Part shown: in pieces, positions 24,724-37,623 of the stretch | How positions within the stretch are numbered: position 1 is the first letter of the stretch | Layout: each line of letters starts with the position of its first letter | DNA from: Nymphaea colorata | Lineage: Eukaryota > Streptophyta > Magnoliopsida > Nymphaeales > Nymphaeaceae | Assembly (NCBI RefSeq): GCF_008831285.2 | Contig: NC_045144.1 | Location: 21,219,716 to 21,283,715, forward strand | Reading direction: 5' to 3' | Length of the DNA stretch: 64,000 nt | Position numbers and translations under genes: made by a program | The notes under the pieces: model-generated | Databases searched by the model: none | What the model was told of the DNA's origin: nothing | What the model saw: only the letters and a program-made list of their open reading frames with translations

Positions 24724-26945
24724 AACTCTGGAGCATAAAAGCTACTGGCGTCAAGAATTGAACATATTTTTATACATAGGTTAGTTGCCAGGGAATTTGT
24801 AAAATTCGAACGTTTGGCCTACTATTGGTCTTGTAACTTAAAACTGCCGTTCTGTTGCTGGGAGGGGAATTTTGAGTTGAGGCCCTAGATATACCATGTC
24901 TTTTGAGGTTATTTGATTCCATTTTAACATAATTTAGTACCCAAGATACTTTTTTTTTTTTTCATTTTTGACACAACCATGGCTGAATCTTGATCACCAC
25001 CCGTCATTTTTATGCCGTCATAAGCCAGGGTATCTTACCAATGTCGCATAGGTGAGAGAGAACCAGAAGCAAGGTATTTGCTGAATGGAACATATGATAA
25101 TCTGCAAATAAATGACAGTATCAGGCTTGTTTGAGTTCTTCCCCCCAGGTGATTCTGTCTGATGGTTGGCTCGTCTTGGCCCTCTGGCTGCAAATAAGTG
25201 GCTCGTGGCGTGCCTAATGAATGCCATCAGAATTGTTCCGTTTCCGATGTTGTATTTATTGGTCATAGTGTTGATGTTAGCTGAGGGGCTAAAATCAGTC
25301 GGCCAATGTCCATTGTTGGATGGGGATTTTTATTATATTTTGTGATGTTAAAAACTGACGCAAATAGTGCATTTTGTAACAGCAATTGATCACGGTTTTT
25401 AAACATAGAATGCACCATTTGCGACAATTTTCAATATCTTAAAATATAAAAAACAGTAATCCAGCAATTGGCGTTGGCTGGCTGATTTCAACTTTTAGAT
25501 ATAGGTCAGTAAATATCTTTTATGAAGTGTTTAAAAATTTAATTACTTTAATTTTTAAATAGAAAACTAGAAAATTGTTCAACAAGAATCAAAACGGGTC
25601 AATGGGTGTCAGCGATACAAAGGTGTTGGATAAGAGATGAAAGTAATAAAGGCCGTTCTTCATTAAACGAGCCACTGTTCTAAGTGGGTATCTATCAAGC
25701 GATTTTCTGTTCTTTATTTCAAGCATGATTAATAGTCAGATGAAAATACTGATTAAAGTAAAAGAACACACTCCCGTCCAATAAGTCAGTGTCCGTATTG
25801 TTGAATTTGATGGTTGACATATTTTTGAATTGTCCGTGTTCTTATAATCGAACATGCGTTCAATCTTTATTTTGTTTGATTATAAGTTGATCTCATGGAA
25901 ATTGGAATTTTCTGATTTATCAGCTACCCATTTAGAAATGCCAACTCTAAATCTTTTATTTATGTATTTATTTATTCTTGATGGAATCCGTAAGGTCTAA
26001 CGCCACGTATTCTTTAGGCTCGTTAAGGTAAGCGTACCTTTTGACTCAAACTCGACTCGTTTATTAGCTAATCAAGCTCGAGGAGCTCGACTCGACTTGG
26101 TGAAAAACCTTTGAACATGACATTTGTTATGAATTTTACAGATTTATAACTGCTTAATACGCAAAAAGCTAGAAATAATTACAGATTACTACCTAATCTT
26201 TGGTGAAATAGCAATCACCATTCAACTAGAAAGAGGTTTTCAAGTTAGATTCATGTATTTTACCACACTGGCAGTGGTAAAAAACTGTTGTTGTTGCCAA
26301 ACAACCCTAAAGAGTAACATGGATATGAAATCTATTTGTTTAAAACAGGGCATTTGATTACTTTGGACTTGAAATCCACAATCACATGTGGATCTTACAT
26401 GATATACTTTTACTGATATGACAAAAGATTCATGATTTACCATACTAAGGATCATAAGCCAGACTAAGATCCATACTTTAACATCTTTATTTTCTTCTTT
26501 GCATTAAAGAGTAGAGTGAGAAGGGTCTGATCTTAAATCCATGGCTTTCCAATCGAACGATCTCAAATCCAAGACTATTAAATCATCCTTAATTTGATTC
26601 CGGACCTGCATCAAATTTCATACCTTAAATTTTAGCTGCATATTTGTTCATATCTGTCACATTCTTTTTGGAGGGGATCTTACATCCTCACCCATGGTTG
26701 CTCTCATCTGTTTTGTTGTCACTCAGGGCATCCTAAGAAGCATGAAAAGAGAAGGTAGAGATTTCGTATCACACGGACAAAAATGATTCGACAGATAGTA
26801 GGAGGTCCGCAGGAAAATATCTGCCGGCACCAAAAGGCTTATCATAATATGTCCGATGTTTGTACCCGTTAACTGCTTCGCTGCTGTTGCTCCGCTGTAG
26901 CGGGACGCTCAGAGGGAGTGAGAGAGACGGAGAGAGGCGGGAAGC
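24724..26945. other. Intergenic region between GrpE and trigger factor
   Basis: The 3' UTR of GrpE is followed by AT-rich sequence with no convincing gene. A GAGCTCGACTCGACTTGG-containing block near 26040-26105 resembles common degenerate plant repeats. From about 26860 GC content rises into the trigger-factor 5' UTR, with a CTGCTGTTGCTCCGCTG stretch and a GAGAGAGACGGAGAG tract before the ATG. Confidence 0.6.
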
Positions 26946-29481
26946 ATGAGTGAAGCATTGGCGCGTGTTTCTGTTCCTTTCTCCTCTGCTTCCGTCCATC
27001 CCGGGCTGTTCGTACGAGGTGGTAGCCTTCCGAGTTCGCGTTCTCTTGTGGCCGTTAAACTGCCCAAGGCGGTGACTGGAACTCCACTCCGGAGCAGAGT
27101 TCTCAGATTGCCGGAATCCGGCCATGGGGCTCGACCTCGCACCTTGAGAGCGGCTGCTGCTTCTAGCGGAACCGCCCTCGATGCCGGAAAGGAAGCGTCC
27201 CCACGAGACGTCGAGGCTGTGGTCACGGAGGAGCCCAATTCCAGAGTGCGCTTTCTTTTCCTTTTCCCGGTTCCGGGCTCTTCGAGTTGTTTTTCTTCTT
27301 TTGCCGCCGCTTCTCCTCCTCTTTATCCATTGTATGGAACAGGTTCTGTTAATTCATGTTATGCTTCGTTTTCACGGTTAGAGGTTTCACAAAAAGTTAG
27401 GAACGCTTATTCATTTTTTTGTGATTAGTTTCATGGGAAGGCAATTTTTTAGTTTTTCTCTTTGGTGTGGCGTCACTCGCGTGCGCACGACAAATGTGGT
27501 GTCACCGAGCTGTTATAGCATTTTCATGCATTTTGAGGAAACCTGAACTCGGTGATCGGTTGTTATGGCCTCTATACTGTTGAACCATAGATTTAATCTT
27601 TTCACGATCTAAATGTGGATAAAATTATCGGTCCAGAATGCGACCAAAATATGCTTGTGAAAGGAAGATCCGAGCCATTTGACATCAAATGGGGAGAACA
27701 TGATCTGTACCACATGAACTAACCCATTACGTGGCACGATCTGTACGAAAATGAGATATGATCGACACTTGAAGCAAGAACTGCGAGCCACGTAATTGGA
27801 TTATGACAACAGAAAATGGAAAGTGTGACAGGTGATATATATGGAACTTCCGATCATCTTTGCTAATCTACCAACATAAATGCATTCGTGGTGGTTCAAT
27901 TTGTGTAGACTAGACACTCCAACCACTTCCTTTTACGAAAAGTATGATTCGTGGAGGCTGGAACATTTATGAAAGTTCCGGGGTATTTGTTTTGTGACTT
28001 CTAAGAAACCTAATTGTGCCTTAAATGAGTAGTGAAAGTTCTATAAAAAATCATCACTCAGATCAGGTCTAGACAAGTTAGATTTGTGAAAATGAACCTG
28101 ACATTTTTTTCATTAGTTAATGGAACCACATAAGCATAGGCGTTTTTCATGTTCAGCAATGACAACAGTGACGGATCACATGACACCAAACATGATGGAG
28201 AAAGACAAACGTGTGAAAAGGAAGTCACAGTTCATACAGATAACCGTTGATGCACACATCTATCATGTTCAAATTTAGTCAAGAATGCATTCAAGTGTGT
28301 TGTTTCAGATATCTAGACCTTCCTGGAACAATTATTTGGGAAATCATAGTCCACGGCATGTTGATTCAGCCCAGCCACATTGATACAAATACTAGTTACC
28401 TGTTGCTGTTGAAGTCTCAACATGCCTAGCCACATTAATGTCTAGACTCACAAATACTAGTTGCCAATTGCTGTTGCAATCAAAATGAAACCTGCATTTT
28501 TTTGGCCTGAAATCATGGCTCAAGGCATGTTGGTTTGGCCTAGCCACTTGTCTAGTCTAGACTACCACATGCTATAAACTGTTTCGGTCGAAATCAGAGT
28601 GAAAACTGCATTTCTTCAACCCACTCATGTTGATGTCTACACATGGACATGCATGCAACACACTTACATGCATATATATGAATATATGCACAACGACACA
28701 CATATTTTGGCACTCATATATCTGCGCATAAACATATGTCCATGTGTGTGCATTTGTGCACATAAGAACGTGCCAATGAATACAAAACAAAAGATCTGTG
28801 ATTGAATGAGCATTAACTGATCCTATCATAGCATGACGTCAATAAGCAAACTCTTAATTTAGTTGATTGATGTCTCCTTCCCTCTATGGTTGTTACTGGC
28901 AATAGTTGCAGACACTGTGATATGAAGGTTTGAAAAAATAATAAATGATAAACTTTGCATAATTTAGATTCTTGTATCTGTAGCTATTCTTTTACATGTT
29001 CTTATATCCCGAGTGCAAAGGTCGTCTTCTACTTGGGAGGCTTGTTTTTATTTTTGTTTTTTCTTCCTTGCAGGCTAGAATAGCTGTTAATGTTCCTCCT
29101 GCTGTATGCAAAGGTTGCTACGATCGTGTATTAGTGGAGTTTGGCAAAACCATCAGGGTATATGCTTATATCTGCTTGAATTTTATTTTGTTGGCAGGAT
29201 TTTTCTCTAAATTTTGATATGAAAGTGTTCTCGTGAATATTAGGACCATGCGGTTTTATAAGTTGTTCTTTACCTTATTAAAGAATGTCCTTTGTTGGTC
29301 AAATTTTTCATGGGATGGCATTGTCAAAATACAGCCCTGAGTCCCTGACAAATATAAGCTCAATAAGAACTTGATCATAAAAATTGAATCTCATGGGAAC
29401 CAAAAAGAGCCTATAGATGACACTAGCAAGAAGACCATCTGGACTAAAGCATAACAAACAGTTAAGTTGCTTATAAAAAAG

Positions 29482-29534
<53 letters not shown>

Positions 29535-32500
29535 CTAGGAAGGTTGAGAGCCATTGGCTTGCTTCTAACAGCTAACTTGGTTTATTTCCAAATGATCAAC
29601 TGCCCCATCTAGAAAGGTAAGGAAGGGAGAAAAAATTACAGAAAAAATGGTGCATAAAAAAAATAAATAAAAATCTACAGAATATATACGTATTTACATA
29701 TATGGATTCCTGCAGTATGAGAACCACTGTGTCCACAGTTACATTTTGATGGTTCACATGTTGCCAACATCAGATTTTTTGTCACTTTTTTTATGAAAAT
29801 CACTTTTAATATGTGAATTTTCCTATCTAATATGTTTGGTAGCTCCATGATTTCATACTGATTCATCAAAAATCTGATTTTCCCATGTGTGAAATAGTCA
29901 TTTTTAAGATGCATGATTGTTTTCAGCTGTTCTTATACTGTGGTGCATATAGACGTATTGTATTATGTACTTTGAATCTTGAAAAATGAAAGGAAACAAT
30001 TCAGATCCAACGATAAACAGGTCAGGTCAGGATTTTGCTAGAACTGAAACTGGCCTGGTTAGTCTCCAAAGTAATGAAATAAGGGTACCCTCATGAATAT
30101 ACAAGTAGGCCTGCTATATGGTGCAAGGATGTGTTGGTTAAGATGAAAAGCAACTGAATATTCAAATGGTAACTCTTAGGCCTCTTGAATTTGTCTTAAG
30201 TTTTCCTTGTTAAATTTGGTAGTTGTGCATCATTGTGGCAATGCTTGGGACTCATTCTTTTCTTTCTTCCATAAGCAGGTTCCTGGATTTCGTCCTGGAA
30301 AGAGAGTCCCAGAGAATATTTTAGTAAATTATGTGGGAAAGCAGAATGTAAGAAATGCTGCAATAGAAGCTGTTCTGAAGGAGACGCTACCAAAAGCACT
30401 CTCTTCGGTATGTCGAAGACTCATAGTCACAGAATATGCGTTTTTTTTCGACAAAAAACGCGAAAAAAACACGATAAATTAAATGACTGTTAAAAAAAAA
30501 ACGCATCTTTTTGAAAAAAAATGTTGAAAACGAAAAAAGCACATTTTCTTTGCATTTTTTTCACTTTTTTTAATGACAAACAGTTTTTTTTTCATTTTCT
30601 ATTTTTTATTTGTTGCATATCTTGTGATGTTTGTGTTATTAGTTTCTCACTGATTTTATTTTTCCCTTTTTTTAGTTTTTTAAATTTTTTAAAAAATTAC
30701 TGTATTTTTCCCGTTTTTTCAAGCTCGCTGTAAACTCCGAGGAGTTATTTGTGACTATGTGTCAAATTATGTGCATGTCATTTAACAGTTGGCTATGAAG
30801 CTCTTTTATGTCATATACCATAATACCATTGCATGTTTTTATGTTATATGAATGCAATATGTAAACTATCCAATTGTATATGAGATATGGCTGATATCTC
30901 AAATTCAATTTTTCCAATTAATTGTCGCAAGGCTGAAATGTTGTTTTCTTTAACAATATTTGACTACTTAAATTTTAGTTGTTTGTCATGTTGAAGATAT
31001 TTTGGGAACATTCTCTTGGTTTCTAGGTCAATGGACGTGCTTTAGAAGACTCTGTTCGCATCGTGACAAAGTTCTCTGAGCTTGATTCTGTCTTTTCACC
31101 TCAAGATTTTCTGAGGTATGTTTTAGACGTTTGTCCGGTAACATATATTGGGTGTAAAAAAGTGATATCATGATTGTTCTAATGTTGTCTGAAATGATAT
31201 CATAGAAGGCTCTTGTTGGGAGTGATTGGTATCCATTGTGACGTCCTACTGGATGGATTTATCTGTTTGGATTGAAACAGAGGCTTGGCATAATTGAGTT
31301 GAACCCAGCCTGATCAATGGCTGATAATACGCCATAGAGGAAAGCTGATGTATTCGGGAAAAAAAAAAATAGTAGCAGTGCATGGTTGCCGTATGGATTT
31401 GAGGTTTTGATGTTATGAACATGTTTAACAGCTGTGAGCTATGAACTGATAGTGCAAATAAGCAATAGGATAATACACTAGCAGAATTTTCAGCTGCTAT
31501 TGGTAAACATCCGAAGAGCTTCGAGATCTAGACCATACCTTTTAATCATACAAAAGCACAAGTATGCTTTCCTGTGTCTAATTTTAAACCTCATTGTACA
31601 AGTTGTTGGATAATGCTACTACGAGCATCTCATAGGTAGTACTATAATGATGCACTTACTCCAACCTGTGATTGAGTAACTCAGATATCTCAAATTAATA
31701 GTCAGGTGTATGCAGCAACAATTTTTACTAGTTTTGTTTCCCTATGCCTTTCTGTTTAGGTCTCCTTCTTGATTGCTTTTCTGCTGAAGTCTACTATGTC
31801 TCCTCTTTTGATCTTCATCTAAAACTTCAGTGTCTTGCTTTTCTTATTCTTCTACTTAGGTCATGTCTAGCTATTTTCTTTCTTCTTTACCAGATATTTC
31901 TGATTGAAATTCATTTGGGCCTATATATGTTTGGGCAAGGGACTTTTTGGTGTTGGCCAATCCTTCTATTAAATCTCATATTTAGTTTGCAAGGAAAATT
32001 TTCTGATTTTGTTAGCATTAACAGATAATGAACTATACGTATTGGAAGGTTAAACCTCCTGATTAGTACCCCTCTTGCGGTGATCCCTTCTGTAGAAAAG
32101 GAAATATTTATGCTTTATTGATTTTGTTTATTTCTCAAGATATGAGGTTGCGCTTGATGTGGCACCTGAGGTCAAATGGGTGATGCCGGATGCATACAAA
32201 AACCTGAAGGTAGTTATTGAAATTGATGAAGAAATACAAGCACAAAAGGCTTGTGAAATCGAACTGAGACGTCGCCATAAGGCGGCAGGTGTACTAAGGA
32301 TTGTTGAAGACAGGGGACTTCAGGTATGATATTCTCCAAGTGCCGTTTTCAGTATGCTCACAAGTGCCTCCGTCTTTTCCTTTTGGTCGAGCTGAATTGA
32401 CTTCTTCCTAAGACCTCCTCTGCACTAGATGTTGTGCTTGCATTTGTGGCTGCAGATAATCAAGATAGGACTGTTCAAATTTTCATGTTTATGTTTTGTG

Positions 32501-32549
32501 ATGTATGTCCTAGTTGCACATATTCTTATTCCTTACCATTTTTTGGTTA

Positions 32550-32590
<41 letters not shown>

Positions 32591-35500
32591 TCTATAGAGG
32601 GACGAACCTGATATGGGCTCTGAACAAGTTGAACTGAGTGACTTCCATGTAACTTTGGACTCAGATCTTCTAAATTGGTGCCAAGTTCTGACTATAAGCA
32701 GACCCGACTCAGGCATCAAACTGGATTTTGTGCACTTGATTAAGACATTTTGATGATTTAGAAAAGTGGATGTTTTTCCAATGCCTTTTTTTTTTTAATA
32801 TGCTGGATATTTTCCAGAGAGAAAAAAACTTTAGAGTTTCCCTTATATTTTTCCTTGATGTAAATTTCCTGAGAATAATATTGTGACTATGTTAAGCATC
32901 ATAAAACAATTGATCAACCTTCAAAGGTTGTGTGCTTAGAAGGAACCCATAGTTGATAGGTTGTGAGTTCTATTAGTTCATAGAGGGAAACCCTCGTGAA
33001 AGCATCATACAACAATTGATCAACCTTGAGAATTTTGTGCTTAGAAATAACTCATAGTTGATCGGTTGGGAATTCTGTTAGTTCATAGAGGGAAAATCCC
33101 TTAATATCGGCCCTTCATGGGTGTTAAGGATCATAAAACAATTGGTCAACCTTGAGAAGTTGTGTGCTTAGAAAGAACACCTAGTTGATAGGTTGGGAGT
33201 TCTGTTAGTTCATATAGGGAAAAAACCCCTAACATTGGTCCCTCATGGGTCTCCTCCTTTTTTCTTTTTTTGTTCTCCTCTTCAAACAACTATTACTATT
33301 TCTCCTTGGCCTTGAAAGAAACCACTAAACATGTGATGATAGAAGTAGGATTACAAGAGAAAGGGCCTCATCCACATAAAAAGCATCTGTTCCTGAACTT
33401 GTCATCTGTCATCTCCTTATCTTGCTTTTCCTTGGTCAAAATCTTTGCCCATTTCTTGGCATCATCCTCTCAAAATCAATTTGGCCTTCAGTATGCATGG
33501 GGCTACATATTTGTGTATATAAGTGACACTTTAGCTAAGGTCCTTCCATAGAATTTGTATGTTTTCAATCAGTTCCCACACTTGATTTGGTCCCCCTTCT
33601 ACATGCCAGTTTGTTGATTGAACACCGCTTTTGCTTCATATCCCTTTTGGTACATCAGTCTCTCTAGTCTCAGAAACACAGTAAGAGTACAATTGAAAGT
33701 TGTGGAGGACATAAAGCATGTACAACAAGGATAGGGGAAATAATGTTGAGAATGTGATGCAAGATGGAAGCATAATCAAATCATGTAATAGATCTAATTA
33801 GATTTTTTTAGTACTTGTTAAAATAGATCCAGATCCGAAATCCATCCCTTTCTCTATATAAAGGGACGTGGGTCATTTTGTAAAGGGTGGTGAAGAAGTT
33901 AAAGAAATGAAGTGTTTTCTTAGTTTTCTTCTGTCGTTCTTGTTCTTTGCTTGTTTTGCTTAGCTTTTAGTTAGTTTAAGCATAGTTTTTAGTTTAGTTG
34001 TGAGTGCAGTAAGACTAGTACTTGTTAAAATAGATCCAGATCCGAAATCCATCCCTTTCTCTATATAAAGGGACGTGGGTCATTTTGTAAAGGGTGGTGA
34101 AGAAGTTAAAGAAATGAAGAGTTTTCTTAGTTTTCTTCTGTCGTTCTTGTTCTTTGCTTGTTTTGCTTAGCTTTTAGTTAGTTTAAGCATAGTTTTTAGT
34201 TTAGTTGTGAGTGCAGTAAGACTAATATTCCTTAATCTTAGTTTTTTTCTGCATCAGAATGTCACAGCAAAGCAAAGTTCATTGCATGATCTTGTGGTAA
34301 ACCAATTTTATTAAGAACCTAATAATGGTGATACTTTTGTCAAGTTATATTTGATCAAACATGTTGAAGGAGGATATATACATATTTTCATGGACTAAAT
34401 AAAGTTTGTTCTTTTAAACTTGTCATCCTCTTGTTACATCTTTGTTTTGCTTTTGAAACCATCCTTGAAATAATGTAGTTTTAACGTGTTTAAGTGTTAT
34501 CAAGTTCCTGAACTGTTTTTTTGGTCTGAAGATCCTGAACCTGTATTATGTTTTCTTACTCATTAATAAAGTACTGCAGATTGGAGATGTTGCAGTCCTT
34601 AACATCTATGCTAAAACAGCAGAACAAAGTGATGATGGTGGCGAAACTATTCCATCTGCAGAGCAAAAAGGTTTGTATGCTTTTTCTTGTTTAGCTGCTT
34701 TCTGTGGAAAATATTGAACCTCATTTTTTTAAATTTCCCGACAACCAAAAAGAGAAAGGCCCTTTCTTCTCTGCACATGCTGCTTCTTCTGCGGAGCTCA
34801 TGATTTAGAAGTGTCTCCAAGGTCTTCAAACTTACTGGTATGTCATCTTAATGGGCTATGATCTAGATTTTAGATTCTACCGCTAGAGAAAGCAAGTGAA
34901 AAGCATATACCTGAGGAGCAAGGAAGGAAAGATGTAGAGAAGAGGAGCGGAAGAATGAAGAAAAAAGAGCACTAGGCCTTGCTGTCATGAATGCTTTCAT
35001 TTCAATCTCGTATATTGCATGACATTCTCATATGTTGATATTGATAAATGATGACTGAATGAAGATAATGCTATAATGAACACTAATAACAGGTGCAGAA
35101 ATTGAAGCATCAAAAGGCAAATATTGTTCCAAAAATTACACATGTTCTAGCCACTTCACGGTGCTGGCCTTACTATAGTGGACAAGGGTTAGGCAGAACC
35201 TATTGTAGCTTGTGCAGAAATACCTTAGTGTCCATTAGCTGTAAATTGGTGAAAAGAAGTATGTGTTGCTCGATTTTTGCTTTCTCCATTGACCGTGACC
35301 TGAACGACCAGCTTGATGGTTCCCTCCCCTTTCATTCTAAATTTGGAGCACAAGGAACTATGAAATCGACAATTTTTTATTCATTCAAAGCAAACATGGA
35401 ATTTCATTTGCTGCGATTGGAGAAAATGATGTTATGGCTACTGATTTGTATGTTTGTGGGAACTTGTATCATTAGAAAGCCTGTGAAGTTTCCTCTTGCT

Positions 35501-37591
35501 CTTGCGTAATTTTTTGCTTTCACACGATCATGGTTCCATACAATAATCTTTTGGTATAGATTTCATAGAATGAGTCAAATTCCTGTTCATGTGGTTACTG
35601 AATGGACTATGGATTTATGCTACATATGCTATCTATATGAGCTTAATGACTATCTGGACTGTGTTCTCCAGGATTTCACTTAGATACTGAAGAAGGTGAT
35701 GATCTTCTTCCTGGATTCCTTGATGCAATAGTTGGAATCGGAAGGGGAGAGCAAAAATCTTTCCTTTTAGCATTCCCAGATTCATGGAAACAAGAAAATC
35801 TCCGTTCTGTTAAGGCCCAATTTACTGTGAGTTTTTTTTTTTGTTATTTAAAAATTAACTGTATCTTCTTCTAGTTATTTGTGATCAATCTTGAATATGT
35901 AATTTTTTTGCAAATGTCACTGTTACTTAAAACAATTCTGATTGTTTTTATTTTCTTGAATACTCGTGTCGCATTACTGAATGAGTATGAAATATGAATT
36001 AGTCATTTTGATATCTTTGTGCATGCATATTTTAAGCTCTTGAAGAATACCATGTTCCTGGATATTTTATATCCCTTCTTCCAAATTTTTAGGTTGAACT
36101 ACATCTTTGTCACTTTGAAATTTATAAATCATGTTCTGCTTCTGCTGGAACTGTGTAAAAAAAAAAAAAGCCAATATCAGAGCAGTCAAACCAACAGTAA
36201 ACAATTTTAGAACACGCAGGTCATATTAGGTCTTCCATTTTTAAAACTTTCTGAAATTCTGAGGAATTGGTATTTGATTCTAACTTATCATAGTCTTCAA
36301 AGCTGGTTCCGTTATAAGTGTGCCTGAATTAGAACACATGGAATACTTGGATAGTGACCTTCATGTCCAGCCAAATTAACTAAAAGCCAGATAATGTAGA
36401 GAGACCAAAAACCACCATGGAATCTCATATACAAAGAAAAGATGATCAAGAAATACGCTTTGTTGCCAAATTTCGAGATTAACTCCTTTGTAGACTTAGG
36501 TGTCAAAGACAGATGGAAGCTACTTGACCATCAAATTCATTTTTCTCCTTCCACAGATGAAAAATGTTCACCAAAGTATGTCTTTGAATCCTTAAATTAA
36601 TAGTGTTTAACCAAGTCTTGAACCAAACAGCAATGGAAGAATGCTTTTGTACCATTTATTTTTCCTCCAACTTTTACTAGATATATTTTTATTAACAAAT
36701 TACAGGTTTTATTTTTTCAGTTGTATTTAAAGATAAAAGAGTTCTTCCTTAACGGAAACATTCCCATAGAACTTTGAGACCCATTTGTAATCCATACTGT
36801 AAGGAAGAGAAGAGAAAAGAGGGATATGAGTTATGGGTCGGAAAAGAGATGTCCAAAACATGCTTATCTCAATTGAATATCCCGATCTATTTTTAGAACA
36901 TTAGGGTTGTTTATTTGCGAAGATTTCCTTATTAGCTGGGATGATATATATTGACAAATTAGAAATATATGCAAAGCCATGAATGTTTACAGAGTTTGGT
37001 CCTTCCTAACTCTCTATCCACACTGAAAATGAGAGTAGATATATAAGTCAGCCCACCAAATGTTTTCTATAATGATGATTTTTTGCCTTATTTTCCAACA
37101 ATATAATGCTTGTCCTGCATCTTTTTTGGCTTCCTGATCTTGTATTGGAGAAAATGATATTGCTGCTAAGCAATATTTAGTGCGAGATCTTGGTACCTGA
37201 ATAAGCAATATAAGTATTTTTTTGACTTTGATTGAAAGATAAATGAATTACTTTGTATATGTAAGAAGACACTGATACAAGGCAGGTTTGGAACAACTGA
37301 TAGTGCTGTCTAAGGTTGTGCCCTTAGTAGGTAATTACTTTCATGTGGCTTCTCTTAGGGAAGTGCATACTGCAGTGGGCATATACAAGTTCACACACAA
37401 ACTCATAGTGGGGTTAGTTGGTTCTTTAATCCTTTTTCTGGAGCTATGTAAAAGTGGCGTTAAGCTCAGGGCTCATGTTCCGTGTAATGCTCATCTGTTA
37501 ACATAATTATCTCTGCTTTGTGTATAACATACCATGTCTTCAGTAAATTCTAGTTGAATAATAATCGTACTGCTGTGGAACTTTGCATATG

Positions 37592-37623
<32 letters not shown>

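Noticed and set aside
26769..27238. Minus-strand GC-rich ORFs opposite the trigger-factor start
   Set aside because: They are shadows of the GC-rich transit-peptide exon; no splice or family support.
28599..28805. Repeated CATATAT/ACATGC tract considered as a CRISPR-like or satellite array
   Set aside because: There are no regular direct repeats with unique spacers; it is low-complexity plant intron sequence.
35093..35509. 138-codon ORF in trigger factor intron 6
   Set aside because: No family resemblance, and it lies between two PPIase exons that join in phase.
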